NCBI GenBank assembly: GCA_016795255.1
Contig: JAEUIB010000008.1
Location: forward strand, 1 to 13,867
Source: Planctomycetota bacterium
GTDB taxonomy: Bacteria > Planctomycetota > B15-G4 > JADJEK01
DNA: 13,867 nt
Direction: 5' to 3'
Numbering within the stretch: the stretch's first letter is position 1; the number at the start of each line of letters is the position of its first letter. Positions 1 to 6,614 of the stretch are shown here, in pieces. A model generated the notes under the pieces. The model saw only the letters and a list, made by a program, of their open reading frames with translations. It did no database searches and had not been told where the DNA came from. Both the position numbers and the translations under genes were made by a program.

Positions 1-594
1 CCGGGTTGGTTCTGGCATGCGGCACACGAGGGCAAGGCGAAGACGCCCGCGCAACTGCTCGAGCTCTACTTCGCGTCCGTCGGTCGCGGCGCGTGCCTCG
101 ACCTCGGCATCGTGCTCGATCCGAGTGGACGCATGCCGACGGGCGACGTCGACGTGTTGCGCGCGCTCTCCGCGACGCTGCGTTCGACGTTCGCGCAGGA
201 CTTCGCGCGCGGCGCGATCGTCCGCGCGACGAACGTCCGTGGCGAGGACGCCGCGTTCTCGCCGCAGCACGTCGTCGATGGGCACGCTCCGACGTATTGG
301 GCGACGGACGACGACGTGACGACGGCCGAGCTGACGCTCGAGTTCGACGCACCCGTGACGTTCGACGTGGTCCGCTTGCGCGAACACGTCGAGTTCGGTC
401 AGCGCGTCGCGCGCTTCACGCTGCAGGTCGGCGAAGGCGGCGAGTGGCACACGATCCACGAAGGCTCGACGATCGGCGCACGTCGCCTCGTGAAGCTCGA
501 CGCGCCGCGGACCGTGGGCGCGCTACGCGTGCGGATCGACGAGGCCCTGGCCTGCCCGACGCTGTCCGAGGTCGCGCTGTTCAAGATGGCGTGA
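1..594 (+). CDS. Alpha-L-fucosidase (GH29), C-terminal part with a discoidin-like domain; 5' end outside window
   Basis: GH29 enzymes release alpha-L-fucose from glycans and are usually exported. Frame 1 is open from the first base to a TGA at 592-594, giving 197 residues. The first ~60 match the end of the GH29 catalytic barrel: a GWFWH motif, then LLELYFASVGRGACLDLGI and a DPSGRMPTGDVDVL stretch, resembling the family's (S)VGRG..LLLN.PPD..G.....DV..L pattern. Residues ~65-197 (RATNVRG...HVVDG...YWATDDD...LTLEFDAPVTFDVVRLRE...) look like an F5/8 type C (discoidin/CBM32) domain, a common C-terminal partner in this family that binds sugars. The catalytic nucleophile and acid/base lie upstream and cannot be assessed. 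The gene ends 79 bases before the sigma-fusion gene on the same strand. Product class is confident; substrate is not known. Confidence 0.85.
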   Translation, partial: PGWFWHAAHEGKAKTPAQLLELYFASVGRGACLDLGIVLDPSGRMPTGDVDVLRALSATLRSTFAQDFARGAIVRATNVRGEDAAFSPQHVVDGHAPTYWATDDDVTTAELTLEFDAPVTFDVVRLREHVEFGQRVARFTLQVGEGGEWHTIHEGSTIGARRLVKLDAPRTVGALRVRIDEALACPTLSEVALFKMA

Positions 595-636
595 CGAAGG
601 GAGCGAGGACTTTCGCGTTGGTCCTGCACAATCCGT

Positions 637-672
637 GAACCGGTCCGGGCTCCCGTGGGAACACACCGGTTC
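637..672. promoter_or_regulatory. 8-bp perfect inverted repeat ending one base before the ATG of the sigma-fusion gene
   Basis: GAACCGGT at 637-644 is the exact reverse complement of ACCGGTTC at 665-672, separated by 20 bases. The second arm ends one base before the ATG at 674. In DNA this could be an operator. In RNA it would form a stem that hides the translation start. No clear Shine-Dalgarno sequence is visible here. The repeat is directly seen; a regulatory role is inference, and chance is possible in GC-rich sequence. Confidence 0.35.
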
Positions 673-673
673 G

Positions 674-3625
674 ATGGACGTGAACGGCAATCCCTCCGAT
701 CTCGAGTGGTTCGTCGCGCAGGACGCTCGCTTGCGCGCGTTGGCGCGGCGGCTGGTGCGTGACGCGCATCTGGCCGAGGACGTCGCGCAGGACGCGTGGA
801 CCGCGTCGATGCGCGGCGCCCCGCAACGTGCGTCGCTCGGCGCGTGGCTCGCCGGCGTCACCCGCAAGCTCTCGCTGAAGACGCTGCGCTCGAACGAGCG
901 GCGGCTGCGGCGCGAGCTCGGCTCGGCGACACCGGAGACTCCACCGTCGACCGATGCGCTGGTCGCTCGCGAAGCGGCGCGGCGCGCGGTGGCCGACGCC
1001 GTGCTCGCGTTGCCCGACGCGACGCGCACGGTGATCGTCTGGCGCTTCTTCGACGGCTTGTCGCCCGGCGCGATCGCGCGCCGCCTCGGCGAACCGGTCG
1101 AGACGGTGCGGACGCGCATCAAGCGCGGACTCGACCGCTTGCGCCAGAGTCTCGACTCGAAGCACGGAGGGAACGGCCGCGCATGGTGCGTGGCGTTGGC
1201 GCCACTCGCGTTCGCGAAGTCCTCGAGCGCCGGCATCGGCGCCATCCTCACGGGAGTCGCGGCGATGAACACGTCGGTGAAGGTCGGAATCGGGGTCGCG
1301 GCGCTGGTCGCGGTCACGTGGACGTTCGTGCCGTGGTTCGAGTCCGAGGCGCCGCTGCCGATCGAACTCGTCGAGCGCAGCTCGGCCGCTGCGCCGTCGA
1401 CCGACGGGGATCGCGACGTCGCGCCGATCTCGCGCGTGGCCGCCGTCCCCGCGACGACCGTCGACGCGAGCACGCCGCTCCCGACGGACGACACCGTGAG
1501 CGCGCAAGAGACCTCGCGCGTCGACGTCACGCTGCGCGCGCGTTGGGCCTCCGACGGCACGCCCGCCGCCGGGATCGGGATCCACTTCGTAGGCGATCTC
1601 GCCGGCGCGCGCTCGTCGATCCCGACCGCGTACGAGACGCGCAGCGATGGTTCGATCGTCGTCCCGAACGTGAAGTTCGGCATGGCCGTGTACGAGTTCG
1701 ATCGCGGCTCCGGCGGCACGCTCGACGTCGATGCGACGCACCACGAGTTCGACGTCGTCGTGCCGAACGGATTGCGCGTGAGCGGTCGCGTCGTCGACTC
1801 GGCCGGCCAGCCGGTCGCGGACGCGGCGATCCGCGCACAAGGCCTCGGCATGAACCCCGCCGGTTTCACGCTGGCGCGCAGTGGGCCGGACGGCACGTTC
1901 GAGGTCCGCGACCTCTCGCAGCAACGCCCGCTCGGCGCGGTGAAAGTCGGATACTCGCCATCTCCGTTCGTGTTCGTCCAAGGCGCCGCGAGCGGAGAGC
2001 GTTCGCTGACCCTGACGCTCCGCCCGGGCGGCGCCGACGTCGACGTCGTGGTGTTGTCGCCCGAAACTCGCCCCGTCGCCGGCGCGATCGTCGTGTTGCA
2101 GCCCCCGAGCAACGCAATGGTGCAACTCGAAGACGGGTCGCTCGCGTTGGATGCCGCGATCACCGCGGCCACGACGGACAGGACCGGGCGCGCTCGGTTC
2201 ATCGGAGTCCGCGACGGGGACCACGGCGTCACGATCGCGCTGCCGCCGTTCGCCGAGCACGTCGAGCACTGGACGCTGACGCTCGGCCGGAACGCCGAGC
2301 GCGTCGTCACGCTCGACCACGGCGTGCGCGTGTTCGGCCGCGTCGTCGACAGGGGCGGCAGGCCCGCGATCGGCGCGTACGTCGAACGCAAGCCGTCCAC
2401 GTGGTTCTCCGGGGGCGGCGTCTACGCGGACGACGACGGGCGCTACGAAATGACGGGCGTGCCGCGAACACCGCAGACGCTCCGCGCCAATCTGATGCCC
2501 ATGGGCTCGCAGGAAATCGACGTCACGCCGACGGAGGGCGAGCACGAACGCCGCGTCGACTTCACGTTGTCCAGCGCGGCGGGCTGGATCGGCTCGGTCG
2601 TCGACGACCAAGGTGCGCCGCTCGTCGGCTGGATCGTGCGGCCGATGCCCGATCCGCCGGTCGTCGGCTTCGACGGCGGGCAGGCGTACACCGGCGACGA
2701 TGGCCGCTTCATGATCGTCGAGACCGAGGCCGTGCCGCAGCGACTCGAAGTCCTGCCGCACGACGCGCCGACGAACCTCCCGACGTTCGCGCACGGCCCG
2801 CTCGAGCCGAGCGGCGAGGCCGTGACCATCGTGGTGCCGACGGCGAAGCTCGCGCGCATGCAGGTCGTCGGGCGGGTCGTCGACGGCAACGGCGACGGAG
2901 TCGTCGGCGTCGAGGTGTACGCCCACCGCGCGGAAGTCGACGGCGGCGGCTTCGCGTGGAGTCGCGCCGATGAGGCCGGCGCGTTCCGCGTCGGACCGCT
3001 GACTCCCGGCACGTTCACGCTGGCGATCCGCGCGCCGGGCTTCGCGCCGTTCGTCGCGTCGCACACGTTCCCGACGACCGCCGAGACGTGGGACCTCGGC
3101 GACGTCACGCTATCGGCCGGCGGACAGATCCTCGCGCACGTCGAGCGGCTGCCCGACGAGACCGTGAACCCGTGGATCAGCGTGCTGCGCGAGTCGGACG
3201 GAGGGCTCGTCGGAACGTACACAGGCGCATCCGACGGCATCGTGCGCAGCGACCTGCTGCCTTCCGGTCGCTATCGCGTTTGCGTCGGATCGTGGGACCG
3301 CGCGTGGTCGACGCGCGTCGTCGACGTCACGGTGAACGCCGTCACGGAGTTCACGTGCCCCGCGCGCAAGGGAACTCGAGCGACGCTTCGCACCACCGTC
3401 CCGTCCGGGACGAAGCGCGTCGAGCTGTTCGTCGAAACAGGCGACGGCGCTCGCATCGCCGCGGGCGAAGCCTTCACGGATTCGCGCACCGGCACCGCGT
3501 CCCAGGTGTTCGCGTTGGAGCCGGGCTCGTATCGCGCGATCGCGCGCGGGCCGAGCGGCCACGAGGTCTCGACGACGCTGATCGTCGGAACGGCGCCGAT
3601 CGACGTGCAGCTCACGCTGCACTGA
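674..3625 (+). CDS. Membrane-tethered sigma-70/ECF-like factor fused to extracytoplasmic carboxypeptidase-regulatory-like domains
   Basis: A 983-residue fusion. Residues ~17-80 look like sigma region 2 (ARRLVRDAHLAEDVAQDAW, then a basic LKTLRSNERRLRR segment). Residues ~105-160 look like region 4, with the helix-turn-helix around SPGAIARRLGEPVETVRTR. After a hydrophobic linker, a transmembrane helix follows at ~201-222 (KVGIGVAALVAVTWTFVPWF). The remaining ~760 residues carry repeated beta-sandwich modules of the carboxypeptidase-regulatory-like type, at roughly 282-360, 365-435, 552-620, 636-700 and 730-800, with SGRVVDSAGQPVADA, FGRVVDRGGRPAIGA and VGRVVDGNGDGVVGV signatures. The predicted topology is sigma domains in the cytoplasm and modules outside. 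ATG 674 was chosen over the in-frame GTG at 635 because sigma homology starts after it. Inference: a surface sensor transmits to a tethered sigma factor, perhaps released by proteolysis. Regions 2 and 4 are well supported; whether it still binds RNA polymerase is not shown. Confidence 0.85.
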   Translation: MDVNGNPSDLEWFVAQDARLRALARRLVRDAHLAEDVAQDAWTASMRGAPQRASLGAWLAGVTRKLSLKTLRSNERRLRRELGSATPETPPSTDALVAREAARRAVADAVLALPDATRTVIVWRFFDGLSPGAIARRLGEPVETVRTRIKRGLDRLRQSLDSKHGGNGRAWCVALAPLAFAKSSSAGIGAILTGVAAMNTSVKVGIGVAALVAVTWTFVPWFESEAPLPIELVERSSAAAPSTDGDRDVAPISRVAAVPATTVDASTPLPTDDTVSAQETSRVDVTLRARWASDGTPAAGIGIHFVGDLAGARSSIPTAYETRSDGSIVVPNVKFGMAVYEFDRGSGGTLDVDATHHEFDVVVPNGLRVSGRVVDSAGQPVADAAIRAQGLGMNPAGFTLARSGPDGTFEVRDLSQQRPLGAVKVGYSPSPFVFVQGAASGERSLTLTLRPGGADVDVVVLSPETRPVAGAIVVLQPPSNAMVQLEDGSLALDAAITAATTDRTGRARFIGVRDGDHGVTIALPPFAEHVEHWTLTLGRNAERVVTLDHGVRVFGRVVDRGGRPAIGAYVERKPSTWFSGGGVYADDDGRYEMTGVPRTPQTLRANLMPMGSQEIDVTPTEGEHERRVDFTLSSAAGWIGSVVDDQGAPLVGWIVRPMPDPPVVGFDGGQAYTGDDGRFMIVETEAVPQRLEVLPHDAPTNLPTFAHGPLEPSGEAVTIVVPTAKLARMQVVGRVVDGNGDGVVGVEVYAHRAEVDGGGFAWSRADEAGAFRVGPLTPGTFTLAIRAPGFAPFVASHTFPTTAETWDLGDVTLSAGGQILAHVERLPDETVNPWISVLRESDGGLVGTYTGASDGIVRSDLLPSGRYRVCVGSWDRAWSTRVVDVTVNAVTEFTCPARKGTRATLRTTVPSGTKRVELFVETGDGARIAAGEAFTDSRTGTASQVFALEPGSYRAIARGPSGHEVSTTLIVGTAPIDVQLTLH

Positions 3626-3680
3626 TCGCGGGAATCGGGGTTCGATCGTGCGTCGACGTCGTTGCGCGGCGGTCGGCGCT

Positions 3681-4139
3681 TCACGCGCTCCAGCTCAGCC
3701 GACCCGGAGTCGGCGCGCTCTCGAGCGCGCGCGGGATGCCGTTCCAGAACCATTCGACGTGCTTCGCGCCCGCGGCGACGAGTTCGCGATGGACCGCTTC
3801 GGCCACGCGACGCAGGTCGTCGTCGTGCTCGGCGTCGTGCTTGCCGAGGAGGTTCGACCACCACGAGCCCATGCGGCGCGGCGACACCGCGAGCAGGTAC
3901 TCGTGTTCACCGCCCGGCTCGGCCTTGTCCTCGATCCGCGACAGCAGGATCTCGAACGACTCCTCGGTGCTGGAGCCCGTGACCGTCCAGCCGACGTCGC
4001 GCCACGGTTCGGGCGGCGTGGAGTCGAAGCCGAGCTGCAGCAGCGCCGCCGACAGCCGTTGCGCGAACGCTCGACCGGGAGCTTCGCGGGCGCCGTCGCC
4101 CAGATCGGCGAGGAACGACGCGTGCGGGACTCGGGACAT
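3681..4139 (-). CDS. Hypothetical protein, 152 residues, unrecognised
   Basis: I do not recognise a family. The start is ATG at 4139, because GGAGG (bases 4150-4146) sits 6 bases upstream; the open frame runs further up to 4439 but that part reads as non-coding. The protein has no signal peptide or membrane segment, so it is probably cytoplasmic. It is amphipathic and tryptophan-rich toward the C-terminus: a central SFEILLSRIED strand-like region, an SPRRMGSWWSNLLGK segment (~86-100), an acidic HDAEHDDDL stretch, a long helix (LRRVAEAVHRELVAAG) and an HVEWFWNGIPRALES motif (~127-141). Such alternating helix/strand architecture would suit a small alpha/beta protein. It converges on the sigma-fusion gene with a 55-base gap containing no convincing terminator. 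It is separated by ~350 bases from the beta-helix gene upstream, so it probably has its own promoter. Confidence 0.6.
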   Translation of the reverse strand: MSRVPHASFLADLGDGAREAPGRAFAQRLSAALLQLGFDSTPPEPWRDVGWTVTGSSTEESFEILLSRIEDKAEPGGEHEYLLAVSPRRMGSWWSNLLGKHDAEHDDDLRRVAEAVHRELVAAGAKHVEWFWNGIPRALESAPTPGRLSWSA

Positions 4140-4491
4140 CGGGCACCTCCACGGGACCGCAACCGCCTTCCCCGGGCGCAAGACCAGGGCAAGAACGCCC
4201 TCGCCTCCCTCTGCGCCCGGAGACCCCCGGGATGGTTCGGTTCCGATGTTGCCGAGATGCAGGCGTTTCCGTGAAGACCCAAACAGGAAGGAGGTCGTCT
4301 GATCGGGAGGGTCCCGCCGAACCGTCGGAGAACGCCTCGACGCGCGGCGCGCAAGGGCCTCGACGGGCGAGTTCGGAACGAGCTCCAGCGGTCGACAGCC
4401 ACCGCGCGGGTGGGCAGCGCCGAGACTGCGTTGATTCAAGTAGCGTTGGAATAAACTCTTACAGCGGACGCGCGCGCCACCAACTCGTCGA
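4140..4491. other. Intergenic region, about 350 bases, no convincing gene
   Basis: This lies between the beta-helix gene (which ends at 4492) and the small hypothetical gene (which starts at 4139), both on the minus strand. It contains a noticeably AT-rich patch around 4431-4460 in an otherwise GC-rich setting. It also has a weak 5-bp stem (AGGGC...GCCCT near 4190). I could not assign a promoter or terminator with confidence. Open frames crossing it on both strands have arginine/serine-rich, low-complexity translations typical of non-coding high-GC DNA. Confidence 0.4.
4146..4150 (-). promoter_or_regulatory. Shine-Dalgarno site (GGAGG) fixing the start of the 152-residue protein
   Basis: CCTCC on the plus strand reads GGAGG on the minus strand, 6 bases before the ATG at 4139. 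This is a canonical site and the reason for preferring the short form of the gene over the longer open frame beginning at 4439. Confidence 0.7.
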
Positions 4492-5775
4492 TCACTGCAG
4501 CAGCACGAGTTCCGAGGGACTGCCGGCGACCGGCGTCCCGCTGCCGAGGAAGTAGGCCTGGAACGGAAAGGCGATGCCGGTGAGGCCGGGGATCGGGATC
4601 GGCGGAGCGGGCAGCGTCAGGCTCCCGTCGCCGTTCGCCGCCGTGATCGTGGTCAGGGTCAGAGGTGCCGGCAGCGGGGGCTGCATCGTCAGCCAGCCGA
4701 TCGAGCCGCCGACTTGCAGGATCTCGATGCCGCGGCCGAGCAGCAGCAGCACGACGTCGCCTTGCTCGCCGAGCACGGTGATGGTGAGGGGCTGGCCGAC
4801 TTGGACCGGCGATTCCAGCGCGAACGTCCGGGCGTTCGCCGCGAGTTGCGTCAGCGCGCCCGGTGGCGCGACGACGCCGGTGCCGGGCACCGCGCCGAGC
4901 GGACCGGTGCCGACGCCAATCGGGCCGCCGGCGAACGTCGTGTCGAACGACTCGCAGGTCGCTCCGTTCGTCAGCACGAGTCCGTCGCCACCGTCGCCGC
5001 TGTGCAGCGTCACGATCGTCGTGAACGTCCCGCCCATGCCGCCGGTGACCGAACAACCAGCGAGTCGAACCGTCGACGCACTCGCGCGAATCCCGTCGCC
5101 GCCGTCGTTGGGGACGCTGATCGCGCCGGGACCATTGCCGCCGACGCCACCGACGAACGAGCAATCGAACGCCGCGACGCTCGACGATTGCGCCGACAGG
5201 CCGAAGCCTCCGCCCGACGCGTGATAGTCGATCTCGCCGCCGGTGAAGTGCTCGTCGATCCCGACGCCGCCGGTCAGCGCGCAGCGCGAAAGGACGACGC
5301 GCGGCGAGTTCACGACTTCGAGACCGGGCGTACCGTCGATCGACGGTGACCACGGGTTGCCGTTGTTGCCGCGACCGCCGACGAGCACACAGTCCTCGAA
5401 CAGCACGCCGCCGGCACACGACGTCACCAGGCCGCCGGCGAGGAAGGCCGGCACGACCGGCCGGAACTCGATGCCGCGCAGAATGACGTTCTGCTGCGCG
5501 CCGAGTTGGTTGATGTGAATGTTGTTGAGCAGCGGACGCGTCGGCCCCTCTCCGATCAGCACGAGGGACTTCGCGGTGATCGTCGGCGTGTTCGCCGGCT
5601 GATCGCGGTAGTCGCCGGACTTGATGACGAGGATGTCGCCGGTCTGCGCGGACATCAGCGCCTTCTGCACGTGGAAGAACTGACCTCCGCCCGCTTGGTC
5701 GACGACGATCACGCCGGCATCGGCCGCGGCCACGAACCCGATCCCACATCCGATCGCGACCATCAAGGTGCGCAT
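4492..5775 (-). CDS. Secreted right-handed parallel beta-helix protein with a C-terminal surface-protein domain
   Basis: A 427-residue exported protein. ATG 5775 is preferred because GGAGGAA lies 7 bases upstream and a signal peptide follows immediately (MRTLMVAIGCGIGFVAAADA, cleavage expected near residue 20). The mature protein opens with VDQAGGGQFFHVQKALMSA and TGDILVIKSGDY, the usual first coils of pectin-lyase-like beta-helix proteins. It then has many short strands of the type VLFEDCVLVGG, VVLSRCALTGG, AAFDCSFVGG and VRLAGCSVTGG. These coils are rich in glycine and end in cysteine- or serine-containing turns. Residues ~315-427 form a separate beta-rich domain (PVQVGQPLTITVLG...GDVVLLLLGRG...IPGLTGIAFPFQAYFLG) resembling the tail of the SBBP protein at 6609-9170. 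No catalytic residues for polysaccharide cleavage can be pointed to, so it may be structural or adhesive rather than a lyase. Confidence 0.8.
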   Translation of the reverse strand: MRTLMVAIGCGIGFVAAADAGVIVVDQAGGGQFFHVQKALMSAQTGDILVIKSGDYRDQPANTPTITAKSLVLIGEGPTRPLLNNIHINQLGAQQNVILRGIEFRPVVPAFLAGGLVTSCAGGVLFEDCVLVGGRGNNGNPWSPSIDGTPGLEVVNSPRVVLSRCALTGGVGIDEHFTGGEIDYHASGGGFGLSAQSSSVAAFDCSFVGGVGGNGPGAISVPNDGGDGIRASASTVRLAGCSVTGGMGGTFTTIVTLHSGDGGDGLVLTNGATCESFDTTFAGGPIGVGTGPLGAVPGTGVVAPPGALTQLAANARTFALESPVQVGQPLTITVLGEQGDVVLLLLGRGIEILQVGGSIGWLTMQPPLPAPLTLTTITAANGDGSLTLPAPPIPIPGLTGIAFPFQAYFLGSGTPVAGSPSELVLLQ

Positions 5776-5780
5776 GGCGT

Positions 5781-5787
5781 TTCCTCC
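5781..5787 (-). promoter_or_regulatory. Shine-Dalgarno site (GGAGGAA) fixing the start of the beta-helix protein
   Basis: TTCCTCC on the plus strand gives GGAGGAA on the minus strand. The G-rich core ends 7 bases before the ATG at 5775. The open frame continues 17 codons further upstream, but this site together with the signal peptide that begins at 5775 decides the start. Confidence 0.75.
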
Positions 5788-5850
5788 TTGGCGACCGAGC
5801 TTGCCGAACCCGCGCGAGGACCGCAACCGTGACGGGAACGGAGGCGCGTC

Positions 5851-5917
5851 TGTCCCCGTCCGTCGCGTGGGGACAGTCCCGGGGACTGTCCCCGCACCTG
5901 TCCCCGGGTCTGTCCCC
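5851..5917. repeat. Cluster of GTCCCC/GGGGAC motifs with a near-perfect 25-base palindrome
   Basis: TGTCCCC occurs at 5851-5857, 5899-5905 and 5911-5917. At 5869-5893 a 12-base arm (GGGGACAGTCCC) and its exact complement flank a single central G. The cluster fills the intergenic space between the divergent beta-helix and deiodinase-like genes, ending 14 bases before the ATG at 5932. Similar GGGACAGTCCC-type repeats are scattered in many high-GC bacterial genomes, and REP-like palindromes are sometimes linked to IS200/IS605-like (RAYT) transposases. That family assignment is from general knowledge; no transposase is present here. As RNA the palindrome would form a strong stem in the deiodinase-like leader. 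Confidence 0.8.
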
Positions 5918-5931
5918 TACGCTGGCGCGCC

Positions 5932-6600
5932 ATGAGCGATCCCTCGCACCTGCCCTATCGACCACCTCGCGTCGACGATGCCTCGATGCTCGCTCGCGGC
6001 CGCGCTTGCCTCGACGAATTCGATGCGCGCCGCTCCGTCCGCTTCTTCTCCGACGAGCCCGTGCCGCGCGAGGCGATCGAGCTCGCGATCCGTGCCGCGT
6101 CGACGGCTCCGTCCGGCGCGCACATGCAACCGTGGACGTTCGTCGCGGTGTCCGACCCGGCGACGAAGCGCGCGATCCGCGAAGCCGCCGAGCACGAGGA
6201 GCGCACGTTCTACGAGTCGCGCATCCCCGACGAGTGGCGCGCCGCGCTGGCGCCGATCGGCACCGACTGGCGCAAGCCGTACCTCGAGATCGCGCCGTGG
6301 CTCGTCGTCGTGTTCGCGCAAACGCACGGCTTCCACGCCGACGGCTCGCGCAAGAAGCACTACTACGTCTCCGAAAGCGTCGGCATCGCGTGCGGCCTGT
6401 TCATCGCCGCGCTGCATCGCATGGGCCTGTCGACGCTGACGCACACGCCGAGTCCGATGCATTTCCTCGGCAAGCTGCTGCATCGCCCCGATCACGAGAA
6501 GGCGACGATCCTCTTCCCCATCGGCCACGCCGCGGCGGACGCGACCGTCCCGAACCTCGTGCGCAAGTCGTTGGACGAGGTCGCGGTGTTCGTGGAATGA
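5932..6600 (+). CDS. Nitroreductase-fold flavoprotein, iodotyrosine deiodinase-like
   Basis: A 222-residue FMN-dependent enzyme. Length and motifs fit the iodotyrosine deiodinase (IYD) branch of the nitroreductase superfamily, which reductively dehalogenates halotyrosines. FMN-binding features visible are RRSVRFF (residues 33-39), PSGAHMQPWTF (60-70), TLTHTP (168-173) and VPNLVRKSLD with R211. The three residues that in human IYD hold the zwitterion of the substrate (Glu157, Tyr161, Lys182) align with E90, Y94 and K115 here at identical spacing. HGFHADGSRKKHYY and SVGIACGLFIAAL also match IYD proteins. No signal peptide or membrane anchor is present, so it is cytoplasmic, unlike vertebrate IYD. 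There is no obvious Shine-Dalgarno, and a palindromic repeat lies just upstream. The last 85 bases of the gene are duplicated at 11178-11262, and this copy ends VFVE-stop where the other reads VFVEQSHPA-stop. The flavoprotein fold is near certain; dehalogenase activity is a strong inference. Confidence 0.88.
   Translation: MSDPSHLPYRPPRVDDASMLARGRACLDEFDARRSVRFFSDEPVPREAIELAIRAASTAPSGAHMQPWTFVAVSDPATKRAIREAAEHEERTFYESRIPDEWRAALAPIGTDWRKPYLEIAPWLVVVFAQTHGFHADGSRKKHYYVSESVGIACGLFIAALHRMGLSTLTHTPSPMHFLGKLLHRPDHEKATILFPIGHAAADATVPNLVRKSLDEVAVFVE
6509..6593 (+). repeat. 85-bp direct repeat, copy 1 (3' end of the deiodinase-like gene)
   Basis: This segment matches 11178-11262 at 82 of 85 positions. 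The mismatches are one base in the codon pair reading AA versus AP, and two bases in a synonymous leucine codon (TTG versus CTC). Similarity stops abruptly on the left at 6509 and fades after 6593, close to the stop codon. Copy 1 is the in-frame end of the intact gene. Confidence 0.95.
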
Positions 6601-6614
6601 CTCTCGGGTTACGG
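6599..6614. repeat. Imperfect inverted repeat, left end of the 4.6 kb segment
   Basis: GACTCTCGGGTTACGG here corresponds to GACTCACGGGATAGGG read on the minus strand at 11173-11158, with 13 of 16 positions matching. The two arms lie just inside the two direct-repeat copies, 5 bases away on each side. It overlaps the last bases of the deiodinase-like gene and the stop of the SBBP gene, so coding constraint or chance could explain part of the match. Confidence 0.4.

Noticed and set aside
635..673. GTG start at 635 for the sigma-fusion gene
   Set aside because: The 13 extra residues show no homology, and ATG 674 gives a normal sigma N-terminus. It cannot be fully excluded.
523..3064. Long minus-strand open frames (up to 827 codons) opposite the sigma-fusion gene
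   Set aside because: Their translations are arginine/serine/alanine-rich low-complexity sequence with no domains, as expected for shadows in high-GC DNA. The plus strand carries clear sigma and beta-sandwich motifs.
4140..4439. N-terminal extension of the 152-residue protein up to 4439
   Set aside because: The GGAGG site in front of 4139 and the low-complexity nature of the extension argue that it is not translated.
4431..4457. TTGATT ... TAAACT as a plus-strand promoter
   Set aside because: Spacing is only 15 bases, and no plus-strand gene follows until 5932.
4232..4555. Plus-strand 107-codon open frame in the intergenic region
   Set aside because: It overlaps the 3' end of the beta-helix gene on the other strand, has arginine/serine-rich composition and shows no recognisable motif.
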